Part shown: positions 23,264-35,600 of the stretch, piece after piece
How the letters are laid out: each line of letters opens with the position of its first letter
Position numbering within the stretch: position 1 is the stretch's first letter
Assembly: GCA_022497145.1 (NCBI GenBank)
Contig: MU385899.1
Span: forward strand, 124,001-188,000
Direction: 5' to 3'
Length of the DNA: 64,000 bases
Source of the DNA: Rostrohypoxylon terebratum
Taxonomy: Eukaryota; Ascomycota; Sordariomycetes; Xylariales; Hypoxylaceae
Made by a program: the position numbers and the translations under genes
The notes under the pieces: generated by a model
Seen by the model: the letters and a program-made list of their open reading frames with translations, nothing else
Told to the model about the DNA's origin: nothing
Databases searched by the model: none

Positions 23264-24405
23264 TCCGCGAGATGTAAGATCATAAGATCATAGAAGTATT
23301 AACCAAATACTGTGGAAGCTTTGCGCAAAGGGATAGATCCTGATACACATCGCTCACAAGTCTAGTGTTTAGTGAGTGGGATGAGAAGAATGAGATGTAA
23401 TAGGGTGTTCATTGGGCAAATGGGCAAATGAACAAACGGTCGGACTGGGTTCATGAACCTTTAAATTCTAAACTTTGTCTTTGCTCCAAGCTAAAGTGGA
23501 TCCCTTCTTAAATGTTAGTGGTAAACAGAGAAATGATTGGTCAGTTTTGGTGACTAATCGAGGTTAAACTTCGGAGATAAGACACTATTGGTGCATAGCT
23601 CCAAAGCGGATAGCGGAGAAGAGAACTGAGACCTACCATAGCACAATAGCGCACATCCATACAGCCATAGCACCTGGCAGCAGACTCAGCAGAGAGACTG
23701 AGAGAGAAACCTTAATATTACTACTGCGTAAAGCGTATTAAAGAGGCACTGAGGCAGAGACCAGAGACCAGAGACCAGCGACCAGCCCCACTATATCTTT
23801 TTGGGCAGGCGGCGGACAAGAGGCACTTTACCCTTAGTACTTACCTTTACACCTTACCTTTACACCTTGTCGCCCTTGTCGCTTGAGGCGTCATCTAATC
23901 ATCCATCCTACCTACATACTACTAGCACCATCAGCACCATCCATCCATCCATCCACTTTCAAGGTTATTACTACTTCAACTAATTAGTATACACCAACTG
24001 ATCTAGCCACCTGGATTTACTAACCTCCCACTTCGGACTTCCACTTTTTATCTATCTGCCTAGACTTCCATAATCCCCTGATAAACTAGGCACCCATCCA
24101 CCCATTCGCTCATTCGCCTCGAATCTTCTCAATCCCGATCGTCCCTCTTCCCGTTTCGACTTTCTTGCGCCTTTGATAAGCATTCTCGACACGTCTGCAC
24201 GTCTGCACGTCTGCGGTCTGTATTCTTAGACACGCTAGACGAAGCGACGTCATCTCCTCGACTACCACCCTATCGTCGGCCATACCCCGCGATCGATTCC
24301 ACCTCCGCCACCTCACCGAGAGATCCTTTACCCAGCCGATACTCGAAAATTCCCAACGTCAGATCAATATCATATTTAACAGGTACTCATCGATAATCGC
24401 TCACC
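23264..24405. other. Divergent promoter region TEN1 / SNF7
   Basis: The right-hand 500 bases are strongly C/T-rich, as in a fungal 5' leader. Short tandem repeats are seen at 23755-23787 (AGAGACC-like), 23843-23868 (TTACCTTTACACC twice) and 24190-24216 (ACGTCTGC three times). No coding exon. Confidence 0.55.
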
Positions 24406-25299
24406 ATGTCCGGCGTATGGGGTTGGTTCGGAGGCGGCGCTGCCCAGAAGAAGAAGGACAGCCCCAAAAATGCCATTCTCGGCCTGAGAGCGCAGTTGGA
24501 TATGCTGCAGAAGCGCGAAAAACATCTCATGGCACAAATGGAAGAGCAGGATGCTATCGCACGGAAGAACGTCAACACAAATAAGAATGGTGAGTTGTTA
24601 ATCAGTCATCAATCAGAAAGCAGGTGAAGCCTGTCACATGGTCCGGGCTGACATATGCTCTGATAGCCGCGAAGGCTGCGTTGAGGAGGAAGAAGGGACA
24701 TGAACACAGCCTCGAGCAGACTATATCACAAATCGGAACCCTCGAACAGCAGATCAACGCTATCGAATCCGCAAATATCAATAGAGAGACCTTAGCTGCG
24801 ATGGAGAGAGCAGGCGAGGCAATGAAGCAGATTCACGGCAAGCTCACGCCTGAGAAAGTCGACGAAACTATGTACGCTTGTCCACCAGAAACACAAATAC
24901 ATCGGAGTATACATTTTGAATCACTAACTTATTCTGACAGGGACAAATTACGGGAGCAAAATGCGCTCAGCGAAGAAATCGTGGCGGCAATCACGAGCAA
25001 CCAGATCGGAGAACCTATAGACGAGGACGATCTGAACGAAGAGCTCGAGGCGATGCAACAGGAGCAGCTCGACAAGAAGATGCTCGAGTCAGGAAGCGTA
25101 CCTGTATCGGACGCGATTCACAGGATGCCTGCCGTCGGGAACCAGGAGAGTAAGTTCCATTCGAATTTCTCTTTTCCGACGAGTATAGTAATATCGGACA
25201 TGCTAACACCGTAAAATAGTCCCGGCCAACAAACAGGCTATCGCGGAAGACGACGAGGAAGCGGAACTCCGGAAATTACAAGCCGAGATGGCCATGTGA
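24406..25299 (+). CDS. snf7: ESCRT-III subunit Snf7/Vps32
   Basis: Four exons (24406-24589, 24667-24871, 24941-25149, 25220-25299) give 225 residues, the normal size for Snf7. The N-terminus MSGVWGWFGGGAAQKKK forms the short amphipathic membrane-inserting segment. Basic helix 1 (AILGLRAQLDMLQKREKHL) is followed by the KAALRRKKGHE loop-helix and the long hairpin QIGTLEQQINAIESANIN. The acidic C-terminal half (DEDDLNEELEAMQQEQLD) ends with the MIM-like helix EEAELRKLQAEMAM, which binds Vps4/Bro1-type partners. Snf7 polymerises on endosomal and other membranes to drive scission away from the cytoplasm. Introns carry GTGAGT, GTACGC and GTAAGT donors, and the frame is continuous through all three. 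Confidence 0.95.
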
Positions 25300-28200
25300 T
25301 AGCTTTGTTGATCGTGTTGTATTGCCTTGCTTCTCTGTTGATAATAACACCAACATAAGACCCAAGAATTTCGGTAGTGGGACTCTAGAATGGTCGATCG
25401 CATAGGGGGCGGTGGTATTGACACATTTGAACTACCGCAGGAGTTTGGATCGAGCTGCTCTGGACTGGACGAAGATATAAGAGAAGCACAGCAGCCCCCT
25501 TCGAGTCACGTTTCCCCATTGTTAGTTACGGCGTCGGCGTTTTGAGACCAATGGTGCTTCATTGGCGGTAACTCATTTTCAGCATGTCCAGTTGACGGAT
25601 GAAAGATGTTCTAGTCTACCTACATAAACTAACTTATTGACAATATCACCGCTGCGAGACCAATTTTTGAAATACTGAACGGCAATATAGAGAGAATCAC
25701 GTCCGAATGTTGTGATCGACCTGGTGAAACAGGAGTGGAAGCCTTAACATGATTAGCATACATGTATGCCTAAAGTTCCGACCGAAATATATTAGTATAA
25801 CGCAAATCTAGTAACCCCTTTTCTCAGTTCAAGGATCACACGAGCGGGCCTATTTAAGAACCTGCTTGGTAGCTCGATTGTCGGTGTTTAGCTACAGCTA
25901 AACATTCTTATAGAAATCTCTCACCATTGGCCTTTTCGAGCGTATTGTGAAAATACGACCCCACGGCACCAAATATTTTACATCGATCATCCTCAATCTG
26001 GGCATCGAGATAGCTAGTCCTAAGAGGCATATATTATAAGTTTACGTTGTTTCCGACATTCATCCTCGACCTGTCTCTTCTCCTTACATGAGCTTCTATC
26101 CAAGATGCCTTTCTCATACAGTGTCTTGGATGTCTTCGTAGATAAAAAGCTTAGGAGGACTTGATATGAAGACGGGTAAAGTAATTGAAGAGCCTCGAGT
26201 CAGACAGATACCTACTGATATGACATCGATAGCCATCCCGCTTTATGTTGAGCAAGATAGGTACTAGATAGATATCAGGTACGCGTATCTTGTATCAAGT
26301 TATCTAAAAAGGGAAGCTTACCTAGTAGATACCTAGTTTTCAGCTACATGTTCTTGGGCAATAACTATCGGATCTATGCTCTCTTGATCGCCTCATCGCT
26401 TAAATATGTTTCTTGGTCGCAGGAGTTTCGAGGATTCTACATACAAACAAAGTTCGGCTTCTCTTTAATGTTCTCGTGGAGTTCTATGAATACTCCATAT
26501 CAAAGTCGGAAACACCTTGTCATTAAAGAAAGGAAGAGCTGCGTTTATCTCAAGCACGATTCCCCCACCACACGTTGGCTACTTGCTATTGAATGCGACA
26601 AATAAACCATCTAATACGGCGACAGTTAAAATGAGAGGCCAACATGGCGTCCAATTGAAGAATTCATCATGAGGTTCTCCGTTACTGTCTGGCTCGATAC
26701 AGGTCGGGTGGCGCTTCAACGTGGTGTCAACAACATCGTGGCCTCCCTCTAATAATTATAGAACTCAGCAAACCTATAAATAGGCCTCTATATGAAAGAA
26801 CCAGTCTCGGAAATTTCCAAGTTAAGGTATTTCTAGAGTCATATCTACAATTCTGAGAAATGAAGTCGCCCTCCAATCTAATGACAGCTTAGCACCGAGG
26901 ATCTATAACCTAAGAATATCAGCTTAGGACTACGGGGCTCTGCGCTTTGATCTAGCCATTGGGAATCATCGCCGAGGATAAGCTAAGTGCCTACACGTAC
27001 CCATTGCCCGTAACTTCGGAACATAGAATAGTTCAACATTGCTGAGGTTTTATGTGGGCGAGTTTGTGGGTAGCTTAGATAGCTCCCGGGTGCCTTCATC
27101 CTGTCATTGGCAAAAGAGGGCCTGGAGATGCTGGAGTGGTGCTATTGGCTATGCCAAATGCTTGGTGAATGAATGATAGGGCCGTGAATTATGGTCTAGA
27201 ATCGAATCTCCCTTTTTCTATAACCGCCTAACGTAGATCATAGGCACATCACTGGACTACCATAAAGGTAAGATGTTCGAATTGCAGTCGAGCCCAACCG
27301 CTATTGTGATTACCATGGCTACCTGGTATATCCCGCAGAAATCGAACCGAATGTCCTAGAAACCAATGCGGGTTCCTATTTTTCTCTCTTCAACTCCATA
27401 GTTCTGGCCTGTGTGACATCACAGGGGAAATCTAAGTGCTGAATATAGGTACTGGCTGCCTAGTAGGTAGGTAGGTAGGTAGGTACCTAGAAATCGACCT
27501 GCCTCAGGATATCCCTTCCACGTGCGTGCGGATATGTCAGCCCTGAGCAGACTCTATCCACGGAAACGGGCTTGCAAGAAACGTGGCATTAAAACAATCG
27601 TATTCTTCTTGGGCTCCTCATTAGGTACCTAGGACCTAGGACCTAGGTACGGCAAGAAATGAATTTCATATGTAGTTTGATCCCGACAATTGCGCAAACT
27701 TTTTGTCTCTCTCTCTCTCTCTTCGGCGATACTTAATGCGCCTCGGCTGTGTGGCCTTCATGCGTCGCCTGTTTGCTTATTGCTTGATATGCATTTGCCA
27801 AGTCTTGTGTTATCAGACGTCAGACGTGAGTTAATGGATGTACCTAGGTCCTATAGGTACCTAAGTATTTGGGCTATGATTCCGTCGGGCAGTTCGTGAT
27901 CAAGCCTTGTTGGACATATACATACGTGGAAATTGAAAATTATCGTAGTGAGGCGTATGTGAGATATTACCAGCCAATAGACTGCTCAGACTGCTCAGAC
28001 TGCCCCCAAGCCATGCGATGATGGAAGTTGTTCGTTGAAGTTCGCCGTTCGGAGAGTAAGAGCAACAACCAATTTAGTACTTACGGGTATTATTATTAAG
28101 TACCTGACTTTGGACATCCTGACATCATGAGATGCACGTGATAAACTAGGGTCGTCCGCCTCCATTATCGATAATCTCTTTTTTTACTAAGGTTTGCTTT

Positions 28201-29685
28201 GCTTTTCTATTCCCAAACCTTGAAACCTTCAACTTGGAACTCAAGAAATTCTCTCGTTTCTACTCAATTCTTCAATTCTTCTTAATTATTTGTCAATCAA
28301 CTTCAACTTGCTCACCCCACATCACTCATAATCGTCGATCGTGTCGCATTATCCCATTGACTCACCATGACCAACGTGCGGGAAAACCCTTCAATTAAAT
28401 TGAACAATGGAAAATCTAAGGCAGATCTGGACCAGCTGGCAGTCCAATGAGAGATCGACAATTCCCGCCCACGCTCGCCCCACAAAGTGGTTGGCTGCCG
28501 TGGTGGGGATCCAGAAAAAGTGAAGCCAACGAGGACGTCCACGTTGCACATAAGACCAGCATCGGCAATCATGCACGCTGTTATTGCTCCTGCCGGTTCG
28601 ACGGTGGGTAAAGCCGCCCGCGGCCATTTCAGGGACCGTACCAAGTATCCATGGATGGTCGTTGGTTGATGGTCTTCTCAAAGATGCTCCCAGCCTTTAC
28701 CTACCTATCTTTCTTACTGTTCCATCTGTGAAATTGTCGATGGAGAGACAGTGAGTGTGAGAGAAAGAGGAGGGGGGGCTTGTTGAAGCCCAATGACCCA
28801 GACTCTTTGTTATCATCTCTCAATACCCGCTCCTTGCGGTGACCAAGTGGTCTTGCATCATGCTGTCAAACCTCATCCACCTCATCAACCTTCCCCCCGT
28901 TTCACCGGAATTTTTCATACGTGGGTCTGACCCATATCCGTTCGTATGTGTCTCTTGCATCTCTTCTTGCGTCTACTTGCAGTTCTCGTCCATTGTTGGG
29001 CCGCTACCAACTTCCCTGTCAAGTCAGAGTTATTGCCTTTCACTTGGTACGGTACTATACCATGGGTCTACACCAACTTGCTCCAGTCTGTTGCTTCCGG
29101 TCTCCAGATCCAGATCTGTCTCATCCCTAGATAGCCCAACCTCCTTCGCGACGTGGCGCCAATGCCGTGCTGTCCGTCGTCGGTAAACCCCTTACGCACC
29201 ATTATTGACCACTGTATGTAGCTTGAGATCTCGCTCCACTTTCACCTGTTCAGGACCGTCGACCGTGGGGTATGTCCCATCTAGGTAGTTCCTCTCGAGA
29301 GTGTAGCTAGTCAATATTACATAGACGTCTTACATTTGCTCTTGGTCTCATCAAACGTCATTCTATGGTTCCGAGCTCGCATTAAGAAATTTCCCCTACT
29401 ACACACCATATGTCCGTCATCTACCCACTCGATTAGTTTCCTACCATCCATTGTCACCATCGTAACCGTTTTCATAGGTAGAGCCCGCATTGCTCCTCCT
29501 GCCATCGTCTCGCTGTCCAATGTCCCACCCAAGATATCCAACAGCCAGAATTCAGAACCTCAACAACGAATTGTCTACCGCAGCTTCTGCAAATACCCGC
29601 ATTATACTCGTCACTTTGCATAGGGAGTAATTAGGATAGTCCTTTAAATTATCAACGGGTCCTTCTTCCCGTGGGCCAACGGAAA
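25300..29685. other. 4.4 kb gene-poor spacer with a leader-like block
   Basis: 25300-28100 is AT-rich with CCTAGG runs (27623-27650), a (GTAG)n run (27463-27486) and a (TC)n run, and no supported exon. From about 28150 a C/T-rich leader-like block leads to an ATG at 28367 opening only 27 codons. Several 60-115-codon frames follow to 29620 on both strands. None shows family features. They could be untranslated or unrecognised upstream exons of the giant gene. Confidence 0.45.
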
Positions 29686-32600
29686 ATGGAGGACCAAAAT
29701 CAAATTGCGGTTTGTCCCTCGAGATATGATCCATACTCACATGTTTCAGTATCTCATTGGGAAATACAATATACTGGGATCCAACCCTCAGACGAAGAGG
29801 TTGAAGATAGAGGTATATAAATCTGTAGTATTTAATCGTTTGCGCTAATAGGCCTTGTAGTCGGCGAGAGTGAGCTGGAGTACGACGACGTGAATGAAGG
29901 CCAACCTGAACCAAGTACACCTCAAATCCCTCATATACTTCAGTTACCCCGAACACCCCCGGCCCCGATATCCCCGCCCGTAGCGCCCCCAGCGCCCGTA
30001 GCAAAATCGAAAAAGTCGAAGAAAGGAAAAGGTGGGAAGACTGAACCAGAAGAGCCGCCTGTGACGAAGGAGGCCGCCCCTCCACCGACAGGGAAGAAGA
30101 GTAAAAACGCTAAGAAGAAGGAAAAGGAGAGAGAAAAGAAGAAAGAAAAAGCCGCTAAGAGTAAGACCAAGAATGCAGTGAAAGGCATGGAGCCGAACGC
30201 CGAACCGTCAGAACCTTCAGCGCCGCCGGCGGATGCGGCCCCGAAGGAGTCGCCGCCTCCACCCGAACCGACGAAAGCCGATAAACCAGACGATGTATCG
30301 TCACCTCCGCCACCCCCGCCAGCCAACCTAGAGCCCACCGAGCCCGAGAGTAAAGAGCCCGAGGATGGCAGTCAACCAAAGGTCGAAGCATCTGAGGGCG
30401 GAGAAAAGAAGGAAATAGACAAGGATACTCCAGCAAGTGTTGCTCTGACCGACGAATCTACGCAGCCAACCACACTTCCCGCCGAAGACGAAGTTCATGA
30501 GAAGGTCGTCGATAAGGACGCTGAGAAGGGTCCTGAGAAGGGTCCTGAGAAAGACGTTCCGCCTACTAATCAGCCCGAGACGGTAAACGAGGCCCCTCCG
30601 AGTGCTGACGCCGAGGTATCAACCGAACCAGAGGTGCCTGAGCAAGCGGAACATAAAGCACCGGATGCCCACTCGGAACCCGAATCTGCAGCGAAGAGCA
30701 CGGAAAACCAAGACAATCCATCGACAGTTACAAGCGATACAGTTGAATCTGATGAGGACACGCAATCCAAGCCTCCTGTAGAAGTCACTCCCGAAGACAA
30801 GCCCGTTACCGCCGAAGCGCCTAAATCTGAGACACCGGCCAAGACCGATCAAAACGAAGATACAAAGCCTACAGATAACTCTGAGGTATCTCAGCCAGAA
30901 TCGCATACAAGCGATGTTCCTAAGTCCGAAACCGAGAAGGACGTTAGTGAAGGTGACGCAGATTTGCAAGAAACGCCAAAACCGGAATCAGAGGCCCCCG
31001 CCAAAGAGGCAGCAACCTCCGCGGAGTTGCCGGTGGAACAGGATGCGATTAAAGACGATAGCGTTAAAGACACTAAGCCTGAGCCCGAGCCTGAAGTCCA
31101 GACCACCGCCAAAGAACCTGCTGTACAGGAACCTACTCCGCAAGAACCTACTCTGCAAGAACCTTCTCAGGAAGATCCCATATCACAAGAACAAACTGAA
31201 CCGGAAACTCAAGATAAGCTGGACAATCCACAAGATGCGACAGCGGCTGGCGACTCGGTTTCACCCCCCGATGATGATGGTGCACAGCAACCGCCTAGAG
31301 ATGAAGCGCCTGCAGTCACCGAGAATGATACATCAGTCAATGAGACAAAATCTTCTTCACCGGGCGGCGAAAGTGAGACGGATGCTGGTAAGCCTACCGA
31401 ACAAGCAACATCACAAACCGATGTTCAATCTTCTGCCCCTGAGATAGAAGCGGGAGTAAAAGAAGATCACAACGAAAAGCCTAATGTTGTGGAGGATCAA
31501 GCTTCCCAACAGGAAGCGAGTGAACCAGCTACTGAGGAACCCCAAGAGCAAGAGGTAAAGCCTGAGGAGGTTAAGAATATACCAGAGCCAGCGAAAGAGG
31601 AGTCTGACGCTGTTCATCAGCCCACCGAACCATCATCTCCCGAAAACCCCCCTCCTGCGGCTACTGAAACCGCACCTGATGTCGCGAAGCCGGAGGTAGA
31701 GTTAGCAGAAAAGGCCGTTGACGCTGGAACTACTGACGTTGATCAGGAATCTCCAAAGGCTGACACCACGGTCGCTGATCACAATGCGAATGATGACGCC
31801 GAAAAGGCCGACATCCCAGCTGACGGTGCATCACTAGGAATCGGTCCCAATGAAAACGAACAACCAGCTGAGCCAGAAGCACCAAGTAGTTCTGTAGAAA
31901 CAGAAGAGGCACAACCAATCGTGGCTGAGCCAACTGAGAAGATGATCGTCCCAGAAACACAAGGGCCCGCGGAGGAAAGCCCTGCTGATACACAAGCTCA
32001 CGGCGAGGAGCCAAGTGGCGACCAAACAGTGAGCGATAATGCACCACCATCAGCTGAAGACAATGTCGCAGATGACCCGGCATCGTCTCAGACTATCTCT
32101 ACAGAGAGTATTCCCGAGAAGCCGAGTCCAACTACCGACAAGGAAACCGAGGCTCCAGTTAACGAGAAGACAACCGCCCCCATCGAACCAGAAACCACGA
32201 AGCCAGTAGATGAGTCTGCTGTAGAGACTGCGCAAACTGGAACACCTACTGGTGACGAAACAACAAACGAAGAGGACTCACCTCTCAATGGCCAACCTGA
32301 ACTCAAGCCTGCTGAGTCTACTCCCGACGTCGAAGCAAAGACTCTAGATGAATCAGAGCTACCTAAGTCCGAACCATCACCCAAAGAGACCCCAGAAGAC
32401 CCGGAGCCTCACACGGAGGCAAGCGGCACGGTGGATGTTCCTGATGATTCACAAACCGCACCTGATCAGGAGGCAACAGCTGCTGAACCACAGGCACCGG
32501 CGTCGAGCGAAACACATGGAGAAGAGGCACCCGTTGAGACCACACAGGCTTCAGATCACGCCGCCGCTACTGGCACCGCTGAATCCACTGAAGTCGCTGA

Positions 32601-35600
32601 AATTAAGGAACCCAAGAGCCAGTCGAAACCTACTCCAGATGAAACTAAAAATTCCGCGGAGACAGTCATAGCCTCGCCACCTTTGAGTGAAAGCGTTGAA
32701 CAGGGAAATGCAGATAATGCTGGTACCACTAAACCTGAATCTAAAGAGCCAGAGGTGCCGGTGCAAGAGAAAGTCTCTGTAGGAGAACAAGCACCTGTCG
32801 AGACTGAGGAGAACACTGCTGTTGAGGATTCTGTTTCTAAAGAGGAAAAACCTCTTACTGATGAGCAGGCACTTGCTGAGGATGACTCGAAGCCACCCAC
32901 TGAAGAAACACCTACTACTACCGATGCCGCTATTATTGACTGCCCTCAAGAAGATGGCGATAAGTTACAACAAGAAAGCGATCAACCGAAATCCACAGAG
33001 GTACACGAAGGAGACGACGCCAAGCCTGTTGAGAAGGAAGCCGAAATTTCCCAGGCACCTGCCGAACAAGCTGAAATTGTTAAAGACGATAATGAGTCCG
33101 GCGCAGGGGCTACCGAAAACGAACCTGGAAGTGTCCCTACTGAGGAACAGTCACCTCCCACCACAACGGAAAGCACTCAGGAGACCAAGAAGACCGAGGA
33201 AATTCTCTCAGAAGAGCCACAAGAAGCCAGTGACCAGACCGAATCCAAAGCAGTACCAGAAGAGGACGTGAAATCTGCTGAAAAACCTACCGAGGACGGC
33301 AACAAATTGACTGAATCTGAGGACAAATCGAATGAGGCTGAGGGCCACAGTGCCAATGAAGAGCAGGCTTCTACAGGAGTACAAGAACCTTCCGAAAGCA
33401 CCGAGGAACAGACTGTGCAGGACGTTGGCGCGGCAGAGAAACAGGACCAGACTACCTCCGAAAGTCAAGGGCCCGCTCCTTCAGAGCCGATTGAATCCGA
33501 CCAGACAAAGGAAGTTTCCGAATCTACCAAGACTGACGAGCAACCGTCCATCCAACAGGAAGTTACTGCGACTGAAATCCACGATACTCATATTGACGAA
33601 CCAGGACAAACAGGGCCTGTAGAAGCCAAGCAGGATGTCCCTGATAAGGACGTTGAGACACCAGACAAGCAAGAGAGCGCTGCTATCGAAAGTCAAGAAG
33701 GATCCACCCCTCCAGAGCCAAATCAATCCGAAAAGGATGTGGCACCAGCTCCTGAGCCTTCTGTATGTTGATATATACAATATTATATCCTATGTGTCTT
33801 GCCTATTGTCACTAACTATGAAATCTTAGGCCGATTCAACCGAGGAAGGTCATTCCAAACCCGCCGAGGGACAGCCTCCACCAGAAGAGAAATCATCTAC
33901 TGAACAGCCACATGTCATGACTGAGCCTGCTCCCGAAGCTGGCGAATCTGAGGTCGTTACACCCACTCAGCCACAAGAATCGGAGCAGCCCCAAGATAAT
34001 ATAACCGGAGAATCTACAGACGCCGCTGACGTCAAAGATACTTCCGACCCCGCAACTAACGATGAGCAAGAACCTGAGGAATCATCCGAAAAATCGGAGG
34101 AAAAGCCAGTTGAAGAAAAGGATGGATCTGTCGAATCCACTCAAGATGATACCAAGGCAGTTGAAGACACCACTGAGCTTATCGAGGTTACAAAGCCAAC
34201 CGATGAGGATAAGAAAGACACCGCCCCAACCGAAGAAGCCGAACGAGTTGTCACGCCAGCTGAAGACACGAAGCCAGCTGAAGAAGGCGAAAAGGCAGCC
34301 GAGCATAATACGGAGTCGATTGAAGATCCCAAGCTAGCGGAACAGAGCGAAAACACTGCCGAGGCTGAAAGCGAACCTACCAAGGAAGTCGAGCCAATCG
34401 AAGAGGATTCCGGTACAGCCGATGCCGCCAAATCAACAGAGGACAGCAAGTCTACCGCAGATCCCAACACGACCGAGGAGAGCGACGAAGCCACTGAAGA
34501 ATCTAAACCAGTCGAAGAGGATGTTAAACTAAAGGAAGAGGATGAACAAGATGTTAAACCAACCGAAGAGGCCGGAAATGACATCAAGTCGACTGAGGAA
34601 GATACCCAGTCAACTAAGGAAGTTGAAGAAGTCGCCAAGCCAGCTGAAGATGACACCAAACAAGCCGAAAAAAACACTGAAGACACCAACCCGATTGAAG
34701 AGGCTATTATAACCGAGACTGTTGGAGAAGACACTAAGCCAGTGGACTTAGACGCCGAAACCGCCGACGAAGAGAAGCCAGTTCAAGAAGAAACTAAGAC
34801 GGTGGAGAAGGATGTCGAGCCCACGGAAGGGATCACCGAGCTAGCCGAAGACGACGGCAACGTGGTCAAGAAAGACGTAGAACAAGCTGAAAAGGCCGAC
34901 AGTGAAACCAAGACCACTGAAGATGACGCCGCAGCAGCCGAACAAGACTCCAAACCAGCCGAAGAAACTGCAAAGGCCTCTGATGATGTCAAGCCAACCG
35001 AGGATGCCAAGACAGTCGAAGATGTTCAAGATGATTCAGAGCCCACTGAAGACAAGGAAAATGTCAGCCCAGCCGATGTTAACCTCAAGTCAACTGAAGT
35101 AGACGTCGAGCCTGCCCAAGAAGTCCAACAAGATGATAAGCCAGCTCACGACGCGACACCAGTAGCCGAAGTCGAAAATAACATTCAGCCAACAGATGAA
35201 GCTGCTGAGCCAGTCAAAGACGACAAGCTACCCGTCGAAGACACCAAACCTATTGAAGGAGACAAGGAAGAAGTGGGTCCTGCCCAAGATACTGAGACAG
35301 CTGATAAAACCGATTTGGTTCAAGAAGACAAGCCTGTTAATGTTGAAAATGTTGAGGCAACTGGAGAAGATTCCAAAGCTCCAGAAGAAAATACCGAATC
35401 AGTTGAAGATAGCAAGCCACCCGAAGTTAAGGTGGATGCCAAACCAGCTGAGGAAGACGCCAAAGTCGAAGACAGGGGTTCGGAAGAAGTCGAACAAACG
35501 AGCGCTGAGACATCCGAACCAACACAGCCAAGCGACAATGTGGTAGATTCTCAAATCTCTAAGGAAATTATTCCCGATTCACAAGATGAAGAAATTCACG

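Noticed and set aside
30914..31447. 177-codon plus-strand frame and many other long alternative frames within 29.9-38.2 kb
   Set aside because: By-products of biased GAA/CCA/ACC codon composition in the giant gene; basic, repetitive shadow translations.
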